Counted from the first letter of the stretch, positions 1 through 5,294 are shown. The stretch: 21,827 nucleotides of DNA from a virus (IMGVR_UViG_3300042563_000571:1-21827); one strand, 5' to 3'. The notes: generated by a model from the letters alone, not told the origin. Program-made: numbers and translations.

Positions 1-329
1 AATAAAGTAGTGACAGTTGCTCTTGTTGCTCTACCTGCAAATGGGTCAACTACTCTTGCACCTTTTAACGACCAATATCTAACTATTGTTTCACATACGC
101 CAGCATGAAACTCCGACAATGTAGCTCCACCATCTTTGTTTTTAATTCCTCTATCTGTTCTTACTGCTAATTCACCATCGTCAAAGTATGCAACATCTTT
201 CCATTTTTGTTTACTTTCCGTTGTAGGTTTGGTTACACTAAACGGTTTCCAACCAAACTGGTCTATACTTTTTAATTCTTCGTCAAAGGGTAAAACCTTT
301 GCGTAATCGTGTTCTCTTGTAACTGCCAT
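1..329 (-). CDS. DNA adenine/cytosine-N4 methyltransferase (partial, 3' end outside window)
   Basis: An open frame starts at the ATG at 327-329 and runs off the left edge with no stop, giving 109 visible codons. The visible C-terminal part reads GARVVDPFAGRATRATVT, which fits motif I (SAM binding, DPFxG) of the beta-class N6-adenine/N4-cytosine DNA methyltransferases. The segment before it (EFHAGVCETIVRYWSLKG) corresponds to the helix that usually precedes that motif. The protein would methylate DNA, perhaps to protect the phage genome from host restriction. The catalytic (D/N/S)PP(Y/F) motif is not visible and may lie in the missing part. The ATG lies 11 bases after the stop of the 56-residue ORF, behind an A-rich leader, so it is probably the last visible gene of the operon. 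Family assignment is fairly secure; specificity is unknown. Confidence 0.75.
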   Translation of the reverse strand, partial: MAVTREHDYAKVLPFDEELKSIDQFGWKPFSVTKPTTESKQKWKDVAYFDDGELAVRTDRGIKNKDGGATLSEFHAGVCETIVRYWSLKGARVVDPFAGRATRATVTTL

Positions 330-340
330 CTATTTTATTT

Positions 341-511
341 TTATCTTATTCGTTCTATTATCCAACCATGCAATACATTTCCATCCTCATCTATAATATA
401 AAATGCATGCCTATCGGAATAATCATTTGAAAGCAGTTTTAACTGTTTCGTTTTTATGAAATTCCAATCAAAGTATAATTCCAAATACCTTGCAAGTTTT
501 GCGTTAGTCAT
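341..511 (-). CDS. hypothetical small protein, 56 aa
   Basis: A short ORF of 56 codons plus stop sits between the sigma-like gene and the methyltransferase. Its ATG (509-511) overlaps the end of the sigma-like gene by 8 bases (504-511), which suggests translational coupling. It ends 11 bases before the methyltransferase start. The protein has an N-terminal helix (TNAKLARYLELYFDWN) and ends with HAFYIIDEDGNVLHGWIIER, which looks like two beta strands joined by a DEDGN turn. I do not recognise the family. Support for coding comes from its perfect fit in the gap and its overlap with the upstream gene. Confidence 0.6.
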   Translation of the reverse strand: MTNAKLARYLELYFDWNFIKTKQLKLLSNDYSDRHAFYIIDEDGNVLHGWIIERIR

Positions 512-1076
512 TAAATGGATTATCTAATATCTCTTTCATATGTGTGCGTATCTTTCTTATTGCAAGGAATGTAGTTGATTTACTTATTCCGATTGCATCT
601 GCTACCTCATTGAGATTTTTATCACTATACCAATACAATTCATAGAGTTTGGCAGAAGGCCATAACTTTGTTCCTTTTAATCTATTAAGTTCTTCTTTAA
701 CCTTATCATATGTTTCCATTATATCATTATCCTTCTGTATATCATATTCTTCAAAAGTGGTTTCTTCATCACAAATTACTTCACCAATATATTTTACCCT
801 ATTCTTTTTCTTCGTTTGATTTAACCACCTATGTCGTAAAAACTTCATGCAATAGATTAAGTTGTAACTATCCTCTTTCCAAAATAGTTTAGTATTTTTT
901 TTTACATGCAAATATTCATAAAGCATACTTACAAGTTCTTCACTATCGGTATAACTCTTACAAATGTTATATGATACTTGCAATAACCATGTATGAGATT
1001 GGAGATAGAGATTAGTTAACCTTCTCTCACATTCCATCTCAATACTACCGGTTATTTCGTTAAGCATTCTCAACAT
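504..1076 (-). CDS. phage sigma-70/ECF-like sigma factor
   Basis: This 190-residue protein has the layout of a small two-domain sigma factor. Residues about 18-60 resemble region 2, with a helix containing DSEELVSMLYEYL. Residues about 138-185 form a region 4-type helix-turn-helix (NLNEVADAIGISKSTTFLAIRKIR) that would bind a -35-like promoter element. An acidic linker (residues 100-130) separates the two. It would redirect host RNA polymerase to phage promoters; which promoters is unknown. The ATG at 1076 overlaps the upstream gene by 17 bases. An in-frame ATG at 1067 (codon 4) would give an 8-base overlap and is an equally good start. Similar sigma-like proteins are common in phages of Bacteroidota. 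A plain HTH regulator is the main alternative. Confidence 0.65.
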   Translation of the reverse strand: MLRMLNEITGSIEMECERRLTNLYLQSHTWLLQVSYNICKSYTDSEELVSMLYEYLHVKKNTKLFWKEDSYNLIYCMKFLRHRWLNQTKKKNRVKYIGEVICDEETTFEEYDIQKDNDIMETYDKVKEELNRLKGTKLWPSAKLYELYWYSDKNLNEVADAIGISKSTTFLAIRKIRTHMKEILDNPFND

Positions 1077-1299
1077 TGTTTACATAATTTCTTATAGTAT
1101 CCACTGCATTTTTCCAATAACTTGCTGCACTTCCACATTGACAAGGTTGACTTCCTCCTTGCGGATTTAATCTTTTGTAAGTATTCCATACCCATCCCGC
1201 TTTATCCGTAGGGATGTGAGTTGTAATAGTATCTAAAATCGATTTTAAGGTATCAAATTCCTCCTTTGTGAATGGATGATACTTACTTACTTGTTCCAT
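1060..1299 (-). CDS. hypothetical protein with CxC motif, 79 aa
   Basis: A 79-residue protein whose N-terminal half is a predicted helix (FDTLKSILDTITTHI). It carries a conserved-looking core, PQGGSQPCQCGSAASYWKNA, with Cys53 and Cys55, followed by a helix (AVDTIRNYV). I have a general impression that GGSQPCxCGS proteins occur in Bacteroidota phages, but I cannot name a function. Two cysteines are too few for a zinc site in a monomer. It overlaps the upstream gene by 17 bases and the downstream sigma-like gene by 8-17 bases, so it is part of the same operon. Confidence 0.65.
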   Translation of the reverse strand: MEQVSKYHPFTKEEFDTLKSILDTITTHIPTDKAGWVWNTYKRLNPQGGSQPCQCGSAASYWKNAVDTIRNYVNNVENA

Positions 1300-1567
1300 T
1301 TACTTTGTTCAATTTTGGTAACTTAATATCCGGTGCCGTTGATTGTTGACCTGGTAAGATTGGGTTCTCTAAATTAACAAATTGTTGTAAGATTTCCCAA
1401 TGCGGATGCGATGGACTGAAACTGAAACCAATTGATGCGAGGATAAGAATTAAATCTTCCATTCTATTCATCTTACTGAAATCGATGAAGTATAATGCAT
1501 CTTTGTTGATTTTTGGATTTGAACCATCTAGTGTTGCTTTGATTGGTTCTCTGAATTGTGTGCTCAT
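1283..1567 (-). CDS. hypothetical protein, 94 aa
   Basis: A 94-residue protein that I do not recognise. Residues 20-50 look like a small folded domain (INKDALYFIDFSKMNRMEDL), and the C-terminal third is proline-rich and probably flexible. There is no signal peptide, membrane segment or cysteine pair. The ATG at 1565-1567 follows an A-rich stretch on the minus strand (ACA then ten A), the kind of leader used instead of a Shine-Dalgarno sequence in Bacteroidota. The stop overlaps the next gene by 17 bases, and the gap to the upstream gene is 17 bases. Position in an operon headed by the promoter at 1828-1859 supports it being real. Confidence 0.6.
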   Translation of the reverse strand: MSTQFREPIKATLDGSNPKINKDALYFIDFSKMNRMEDLILILASIGFSFSPSHPHWEILQQFVNLENPILPGQQSTAPDIKLPKLNKVNGTSK

Positions 1568-1584
1568 TTTTTTTTTGTTTTTGA

Positions 1585-1797
1585 TTAAAATAAATTGATT
1601 TGATTACATTTGCCATCGTAGTCCGGATTAGTCCATTGGTTCATAATCTCTTTTCTGCGACAACATCCACAATCATTCTGGCCGAAGAAACGCTTTGCAA
1701 TATAAAGTGCAATTCGTTCACTTTGACCGATTGTGATAATTTTAAGTAGAACTTCTAAATAAGTTCCTAACTGAATATGTTTAAGTAATGATTTCAT
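1585..1797 (-). CDS. hypothetical small cysteine-containing protein, 70 aa
   Basis: This is the first gene after the promoter at 1828-1859. It encodes 70 residues, with an N-terminal hydrophobic/amphipathic half (YLEVLLKIITIGQSERIALYI) and a C-terminal cluster DCGCCRRKEIMNQW with Cys43, Cys45 and Cys46, plus Cys64. Small proteins with a CGC-x-RR/K-E motif recur in Bacteroidota phages, but their role is not established to my knowledge. The cysteines could bind a metal, which is inference. The start is about 25 bases from the predicted transcription start. Confidence 0.6.
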   Translation of the reverse strand: MKSLLKHIQLGTYLEVLLKIITIGQSERIALYIAKRFFGQNDCGCCRRKEIMNQWTNPDYDGKCNQINLF

Positions 1798-1827
1798 TAT
1801 GTGCCTTTTATATAAGTATCATTTAAT

Positions 1828-1859
1828 TTAAGATACGAAATATTTTTTAATTTACCAAA
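1828..1859 (-). promoter_or_regulatory. Bacteroidota-type promoter, TTTG-N20-TATCTTAA
   Basis: On the minus strand TTTG (1856-1859) is followed by exactly 20 bases and then TATCTTAA (1828-1835). This fits the Bacteroidota vegetative promoter pattern TTTG-N19-21-TAnnTTTG. The -33 half lies inside the last codons of the GIY-YIG gene. Transcription would begin near 1821 and lead into the 70-aa gene at 1797. The stretch ATTTCGTATNTTA and the TTTGGTA box are shared with the second promoter at 3553-3584. Confidence 0.65.
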
Positions 1860-2296
1860 GCTTTGAACTGATATTTTCTATCCACTACTTTACTTCTACC
1901 TTTTATGTTTGCCGAAATTGAACGGAAACCTACATTAAGTTTTCTACTTGCTTCCATAATAGAACGATAGATACCTAATTCTTTTCCTGTGTTTGCACAT
2001 AATACTTTAACTGATACCTTATCCATATTGGTTGCACTTTCTTCGGTTAATTCAAAACCATGTTGTAGTTTTAATTCAGCTTCATAATCCCAACCTTCTC
2101 TACGATTATCAAACTCTTTAACTACTTCCATTCTAACATCAGTTCTTCCGTAGAACTTACCTACGCCTGAACCCTGATACCAATAGGTGTGGTTATACCA
2201 TCTTCTTTTAGGATTGCTAGTGCAACCTATATACTCAATTTCATTTTGTGTATTTACTATGGTATACACAGACCATTTGCTTTTTAACTTTGCCAT
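1847..2296 (-). CDS. GIY-YIG homing endonuclease with NUMOD1-like DNA-binding tail
   Basis: A 149-residue protein. Residues 9-40 match the GIY-YIG nuclease core: SVYTIVN at the position of the GIY motif (variant SVY), YIG at 22-24, then TSNPKRRWYNH with the conserved arginines. The C-terminal part, about 93-145, fits a NUMOD1-type helix-turn-helix (TGKELGIYRSIMEASRKLNV), used by homing endonucleases for target recognition. It would be a free-standing mobile endonuclease that nicks or cuts DNA lacking the gene. It follows the DUF4373 gene after 11 bases, with an A-rich leader. Its last codons contain the -33 half of the next promoter. No intron around it is evident. Confidence 0.8.
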   Translation of the reverse strand: MAKLKSKWSVYTIVNTQNEIEYIGCTSNPKRRWYNHTYWYQGSGVGKFYGRTDVRMEVVKEFDNRREGWDYEAELKLQHGFELTEESATNMDKVSVKVLCANTGKELGIYRSIMEASRKLNVGFRSISANIKGRSKVVDRKYQFKALVN

Positions 2297-2307
2297 ACTT
2301 TTAATTT

Positions 2308-2973
2308 TTATCTTAATTTAATTGTGATTACTTCATCTAATAATTTCTTTTCCTTATCTGAAAGTTTTAATACTTCAAAAAACTTATCCCATCCTATATC
2401 ATTCTGAATATCAAAGTATATATCTTCATACTCTCTATATTCAGTTTCATAATTAGTTAACTTCTTATACAGCTTATAGTATATACCATAGTTGTTACTG
2501 CTATTACTATTCACTTCTTCTATACCTTTGTCTATATCTTTATCTATATCTATCTCTATCTCTTTCTCTATTGTATGATTTGGTATAGGTTGAGTATTCG
2601 GTTCGTATACGGATGGTATACTATTCCTATACTTCTCCCATCGTTTATTAACTGCTTCCGTTCCTTGTTTACTTTTAGCGGATGCTTTATCTCTTCTGAA
2701 TTGTAAATTTTCAATTACTCTCTTACAGGTAACATTACCTTCAAAGTATTCAAAACATAATTCAATTACATCTATTACAATTTTTTCATCACATTGTAAT
2801 TCATATGCAATAGTTTCAGCATCCATTTCAATAAACCCACTACCTTCATGCAGCATTTCTACTAATGACCAGTAAACACCAACACCACTCATACCATGTT
2901 GTTTCCTAATCTTTAATAATTTTTTATCCAACCTACTACGATAATCGTGTTGGAAATAGTTTATTGGCTCCAT
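2308..2973 (-). CDS. DUF4373-type (Lin1244/Lin1753-like) replication-associated protein
   Basis: A 221-residue protein. The N-terminal domain, about residues 4-95, has the DUF4373 pattern: YFQHDYRSRLDKKLLKIRKQHG, then GVGVYWSLVEMLHE, resembling the winged-helix N-terminus of phage replication initiator or DnaD-like proteins. Residues 96-115 are basic (SAKSKQGTEAVNKRWEK). A charged, low-complexity linker of alternating E/I/D/K occupies about 136-153, and a helical C-terminal domain follows. The family is common in phages and mobile elements of Bacteroidota and Firmicutes, and a role in replication initiation or helicase loading is the usual guess. It is flanked on both sides by homing endonuclease genes, one base after HNH and 11 before GIY-YIG. 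Confidence 0.7.
   Translation of the reverse strand: MEPINYFQHDYRSRLDKKLLKIRKQHGMSGVGVYWSLVEMLHEGSGFIEMDAETIAYELQCDEKIVIDVIELCFEYFEGNVTCKRVIENLQFRRDKASAKSKQGTEAVNKRWEKYRNSIPSVYEPNTQPIPNHTIEKEIEIDIDKDIDKGIEEVNSNSSNNYGIYYKLYKKLTNYETEYREYEDIYFDIQNDIGWDKFFEVLKLSDKEKKLLDEVITIKLR
2531..2570. repeat. degenerate hexanucleotide repeat in the DUF4373 linker
   Basis: The plus strand reads as imperfect repeats of TATCTN (TATCTT, TATCTA, TATCTC) for about 40 bases. On the coding strand it gives the alternating acidic/isoleucine/lysine linker. Because the unit is six bases, length changes would keep the frame. Confidence 0.6.
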
Positions 2974-2974
2974 C

Positions 2975-3328
2975 TTATTTAGTTTGATTATGTTTTATGA
3001 TATTATCAGATTGAGTAATACATTGTAAGTTCTCAATTCGATTATCACCTTTATCTCCATTGATATGGTCTATTACCCATCCTTCAGGTATCATACCTTT
3101 GAATGTAACCCATACTAAACGATGAACTCTTAAAGAACTTCTTTCAGCTTTTGTTTTGCCCCAATAAATGTTTGCGTATTTATATCCAGTTTTCTTTGTG
3201 GATAATTTAATTTCTCTCAATTGTCCGTTGAGAGTTCCTAATCTTAATGAAGGTTTATTACAAAATACTTTTCCATCAGTATCTACATAATAGTTAGGGT
3301 AACCCTTAATCTCTTCGATTTGTGCCAT
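2975..3328 (-). CDS. NUMOD4 + HNH homing endonuclease
   Basis: A 117-residue protein. Residues 4-24 match NUMOD4 (EIKGYPNYYVDTDGKVFC), a DNA-binding module of phage homing endonucleases. Residues 68-105 match an HNH nuclease: RVHRLVW with His69, then GWVIDHINGDKGDNRIENLQ with Asp87-His88, Asn90, Asn96 and Asn100. It would cut DNA at a recognition site and promote its own spread. It is a complete, compact free-standing gene. Its leader repeats 25 bases found before the upstream 50-aa gene, and it ends one base before the DUF4373 start codon. Confidence 0.85.
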   Translation of the reverse strand: MAQIEEIKGYPNYYVDTDGKVFCNKPSLRLGTLNGQLREIKLSTKKTGYKYANIYWGKTKAERSSLRVHRLVWVTFKGMIPEGWVIDHINGDKGDNRIENLQCITQSDNIIKHNQTK

Positions 3329-3348
3329 CGTTTTTGTTTTTAATTGTT
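3324..3348. repeat. copy 1 of 25-base leader repeat (before HNH gene)
   Basis: A 25-base sequence spanning the start codon and the A-rich translation leader is identical to 3519-3543. On the minus strand it reads AACAATTAAAAACAAAAACG followed by ATGGC. It supplies the probable S1-type translation initiation region of the HNH gene. Confidence 0.8.
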
Positions 3349-3370
3349 TATAATCTCTGTTTTAATTTAA

Positions 3371-3523
3371 TTAATCTTCAGGTACTAAAATGTTTACTAA
3401 TTCAATCAACTTTGCCAAAGCTGTTGGATTTATATCTTCACCACATTTAATTAGATAATCTGATAAAAATGCAGTTAAGTAGTTTTTGTTTTCCGGTGTT
3501 AAAATCAAATTTGTGTTTGCCAT
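3371..3523 (-). CDS. hypothetical small protein, 50 aa
   Basis: An ORF of 50 codons plus stop, starting at the ATG at 3521-3523 and ending at TAA (3371-3373). The protein is a helix-rich sequence (NKNYLTAFLSDYLIKCGEDI, then a second helix TALAKLIELVNIL) with one cysteine and no recognisable domain. It is the first gene after the promoter at 3553-3584, with a leader of about 23 bases. Its leader and first codon are repeated exactly before the HNH gene. I do not recognise the family; promoter and leader context support it being translated. Confidence 0.65.
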   Translation of the reverse strand: MANTNLILTPENKNYLTAFLSDYLIKCGEDINPTALAKLIELVNILVPED

Positions 3524-3543
3524 CGTTTTTGTTTTTAATTGTT
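3519..3543. repeat. copy 2 of 25-base leader repeat (before 50-aa gene)
   Basis: Identical over 25 bases to 3324-3348. It covers the first bases of the 50-aa gene and its A-rich leader, directly downstream of the promoter at 3553-3584. This copy is probably the original, since it carries the promoter with it. Confidence 0.8.
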
Positions 3544-3552
3544 GTTAATACT

Positions 3553-3584
3553 CTAATATACGAAATCTTTTTGATACTACCAAA
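3553..3584 (-). promoter_or_regulatory. Bacteroidota-type promoter, TTTG-N20-TATATTAG
   Basis: On the minus strand TTTG (3581-3584) is followed by exactly 20 bases and then TATATTAG (3553-3560), close to the Bacteroidota consensus TTTG-N19-21-TAnnTTTG. The predicted start is near 3546, giving a leader of about 23 bases before the 50-aa gene. It shares TTTGGTA, an A run and ATTTCGTATNTTA with the promoter at 1828-1859, more than the host consensus requires. Confidence 0.7.
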
Positions 3585-3679
3585 ACAATTTACATATTTA
3601 GTGTATATTAATAAGTATTGAAATATTTTATTTTCATACCACTTTTTAATAATAATTTTTTTTTGATGTGTTAAAGAAT

Positions 3680-3779
3680 GTGATTGATTAAAAATACCAG
3701 TTCGGATTTATTCCATTATTAACTCGGTTCAATCACTCCTTATATTAGCCCCTAGCGTTTGTGCCATCTCGTTAGGGGC
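3680..3779 (+). ncRNA. candidate structured RNA element
   Basis: The plus strand has GTGATTGA (3680-3687) pairing perfectly with TCAATCAC (3729-3736). Nested inside, ACCAGTT (3696-3702) pairs with AACTCGGT (3721-3728) with one bulged base. Eleven bases later a 10-bp stem follows, GCCCCTAGCG (3748-3757) with CGTTAGGGGC (3770-3779, one G-T pair) and a 12-base loop, then ATTTTGTTT. The order, structured body then GC-rich hairpin then U-rich tract, resembles a small RNA with its own terminator on the plus strand. No good plus-strand promoter was found just upstream, so this could instead be a DNA or RNA element acting on the minus strand. It does not fold as a tRNA. Confidence 0.3.
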
Positions 3780-3805
3780 ATTTTGTTTAATAAAGTTTAA
3801 GCACG

Positions 3806-3829
3806 AAAAAACCCTCATTTAAGAGGGTT
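3806..3829 (-). terminator. Rho-independent terminator of the virion gene block
   Basis: On the minus strand AACCCTC-TTAAAT-GAGGGTT forms a perfect 7-bp stem with a 6-base loop, followed by a T run (TTTTTT counting two stem bases). It lies about 80 bases after the stop of the 42-aa gene and before the promoter of the left block, so it closes the long late transcript. Confidence 0.8.
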
Positions 3830-3909
3830 AATTATTTTTCGTATATTCTACTTACTTTACAAAGAAGCTGTCTGTATTGGTCTGTAATTAGGTTAATAAC
3901 CTATTTTTA

Positions 3910-4038
3910 CTATCTGCCTTGGGAACGATATGCTTTTGGACGTGGATTGTGTTTATTGTAAGATTTCTTACCACCTTCTTGTCCTTGCTTTCTTTTGCCA
4001 AAACTTAATTTGTTACTATTGCTAGATGCTTTTGCCAT
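3910..4038 (-). CDS. small basic phage protein, 42 aa
   Basis: An ORF of 42 codons plus TAG, starting at the ATG at 4036-4038. The protein is rich in Lys, Arg, Gly and Asn, with the core LSFGKRKQGQEGGKKSYNKH and the end KAYRSQGR. Small basic proteins with SFGKR...NKH...YRGQGR-type patterns are, as I recall, common in Bacteroidota phages; their function is unknown and nucleic-acid binding is a guess from composition. It overlaps the upstream coiled-coil gene by 17 bases and is the last gene before the terminator at 3806-3829. Confidence 0.7.
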   Translation of the reverse strand: MAKASSNSNKLSFGKRKQGQEGGKKSYNKHNPRPKAYRSQGR

Positions 4039-4207
4039 ACTTTTTCTCTGATAAATAATTTAGTTCTAATTGAATTGAGTTTACATCTTTACTAATTTGT
4101 AGTATCATTTGTCTCAATTCGTTTATTTGTCCTTGTTGTGCTTCAATTTTCAATTCCAAATCATAAAGAGTTGAATTGAACTTTTTACGCTTGAATATAT
4201 TAAACAT
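4022..4207 (-). CDS. small coiled-coil protein, 61 aa
   Basis: I place the start at the ATG at 4205-4207, which overlaps the stop of the upstream gene by one base (TAATG), a coupling junction used repeatedly in this genome. An in-frame ATG at 4231 would lie inside the upstream gene and is less likely. The 61-residue protein has a basic N-terminus (FNIFKRKKF) and then a long heptad-like helix, LYDLELKIEAQQGQINELRQ through LNYLSEK, consistent with a coiled coil. No known function; it may be a small structural or accessory protein of the late block. Confidence 0.6.
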   Translation of the reverse strand: MFNIFKRKKFNSTLYDLELKIEAQQGQINELRQMILQISKDVNSIQLELNYLSEKKYGKSI

Positions 4208-4527
4208 TATTCTTCTTTTATTGGTATACAATTTGGAACAGGTCTTCCATCATCACCATCTTTCATTCCGTATTGTTCGTAACCTTCGGTGCACGGGTCG
4301 TTCTCATCTTTCAAAACAATACCTTTGTATTTATTTTTAATCTGCATTCCTACAATTTTCATATTAACTTTTTCAGCAGTAGTTAAATTTTGATTTGCTT
4401 CTTCATATGTTCTTACACATACTGCTGCCGCTTGCTGTTCGTCATATTCTGCTGGATATAATACAGGTATACATCTACTTACAAAATCATTTTGATTTTC
4501 GTTTTTATTTGGTTTTGGTATTGGCAT
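4207..4527 (-). CDS. phage protein with MPIPKP and PNCIP cysteine motifs, 106 aa
   Basis: A 106-residue protein with two recognisable pieces. Residues 1-42 (MPIPKPNKNENQNDFVSRCI, then QQAAAVCVRTYEE) resemble a short module found in phage head genes, with Cys19 and Cys37. Residues 77-102 (DPCTEGYEQYGMKDGDDGR, then VPNCIP) form a second motif with Cys79 and Cys100. From memory, both modules often occur fused to XkdF-type proteases or other phage head proteins. Here they are combined in a separate small gene, four genes downstream of the protease. Paired cysteines could bind metal or form disulfides, which is inference. Confidence 0.6.
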   Translation of the reverse strand: MPIPKPNKNENQNDFVSRCIPVLYPAEYDEQQAAAVCVRTYEEANQNLTTAEKVNMKIVGMQIKNKYKGIVLKDENDPCTEGYEQYGMKDGDDGRPVPNCIPIKEE

Positions 4528-4531
4528 CTTA

Positions 4532-4882
4532 TTAATTTACGATATATAATGTATTTTCAAATCTAGCTTTTGATACGGTCTGTAAATCCAATGTTCTCCA
4601 TACTTTTCTACCGCTTTCGTTAGTAAGTGTTGTTTGAATATTATACATTCCTTCTCTTGCTTTTGTTTTTGTCATCTCTTCTCCTTGCTCAGTTGTTCCT
4701 ATTGGTCCTGGAACCCACCACATCCAATAGTAATCCGTATTACCTGCCATTGTTTCCCATTGAACTCTAATAGGATTACTTCTACTTGAACTCTCTAACA
4801 AATCCTGAAATTCAGAAAGTGAAATGGTTTTGGTTTTGATACCAAACTTTTCAATGTTTTTATATACGGAATTAGTATTCAT
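4532..4882 (-). CDS. hypothetical protein, 116 aa
   Basis: A 116-residue protein I cannot name. It has an N-terminal helix (SLSEFQDLLESSSRS), a Trp/Tyr-rich middle (DYYWMWWVPGPIG), a central KAREGMYNIQTTL stretch and a strand-rich end WRTLDLQTVSKARFENTLYI. That tail resembles the ending of many small phage proteins of the type (F/W)RT(F/L)(D/N)L...V...Y.V. It lies 1 base after the cysteine-rich gene and 4 bases before the MPIPKP gene, in the late block. No signal peptide or membrane segment. Confidence 0.55.
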   Translation of the reverse strand: MNTNSVYKNIEKFGIKTKTISLSEFQDLLESSSRSNPIRVQWETMAGNTDYYWMWWVPGPIGTTEQGEEMTKTKAREGMYNIQTTLTNESGRKVWRTLDLQTVSKARFENTLYIVN

Positions 4883-4883
4883 A

Positions 4884-5294
4884 TTAATCAGTTATAGGGC
4901 CACCTGTTACCCATGCATCACATGTTCTATTAGCAGCACATTTGAAATCAAATGCTTCACAATATCCTAAATCACCTGCATCAATTGTATCCCATTCATT
5001 TGTATCATTGATACCACTAGCGATACAATCTAATATTGCTTTGGTTTGAACGAAGAAAGAACAATTACCACATAGGGCTTTCTTTGCACTTTCAACATCC
5101 TCACCACCGAACATCTTTGCTTTTGCTATCCAATAATCTTCATTAGGCTCATTCGGATTGAGAGGGCCATAATTCGCCTCGTCAATGCACCTTTGCCTAT
5201 TTTTAAGATTAGTTGGTATATCCTTTGTTGCCGTAGGGCAAGCTGCTAAACGATATTCTTTAAGTTTGTGTAATAATTTTTGATTACCTAACAT
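4884..5294 (-). CDS. cysteine-rich phage protein, possible metal/Fe-S binding, 136 aa
   Basis: A 136-residue protein with eight cysteines (19, 36, 75, 78, 90, 112, 119, 125). The C-terminal domain carries LCGNCSFF, then LDC, then LGYCEAFDFKCAANRTCDAW and ends GGPI. I have the impression that this pattern (CxxC...C...GYC...FKC...RTC..W..GGP) recurs in unrelated phages. Six cysteines within about 50 residues suggest a metal or iron-sulfur site, but this is inferred from spacing only; disulfides are an alternative. It lies one base after the Dps-like gene, so the two are almost certainly co-translated. This makes an iron or redox partnership worth testing. Confidence 0.65.
   Translation of the reverse strand: MLGNQKLLHKLKEYRLAACPTATKDIPTNLKNRQRCIDEANYGPLNPNEPNEDYWIAKAKMFGGEDVESAKKALCGNCSFFVQTKAILDCIASGINDTNEWDTIDAGDLGYCEAFDFKCAANRTCDAWVTGGPITD

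Larger units (their letters stand above)
3524..3909. other. intergenic regulatory region, 386 bases
   Basis: This is the only stretch longer than 300 bases without a gene. From right to left it holds a small hairpin with a plus-strand T run (3889-3908), the main minus-strand terminator (3806-3829), a nested inverted-repeat element and a GC-rich hairpin (3680-3779), a very AT-rich segment (about 3585-3670) and the promoter for the left block (3553-3584). Only very short ORFs (12 codons or fewer) occur around 3700-3790. It separates the virion genes from the DNA-metabolism/regulatory genes. A replication origin next to the DUF4373 block is possible, but I see no clear iterons. Confidence 0.7.

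Noticed and set aside
1847-3328. A group I or II intron hosting the homing endonucleases
   Set aside because: The two endonuclease genes sit between intact neighbouring genes at spacings of 1-50 bases; there is no room for a catalytic intron and no split gene halves.
3680-3779. tRNA-like sequence in the intergenic region (GTTCGGATTT and GGTTCAATCACTCC)
   Set aside because: T-loop-like words are present, but the acceptor, D, anticodon and T arms cannot be arranged into a cloverleaf on either strand.
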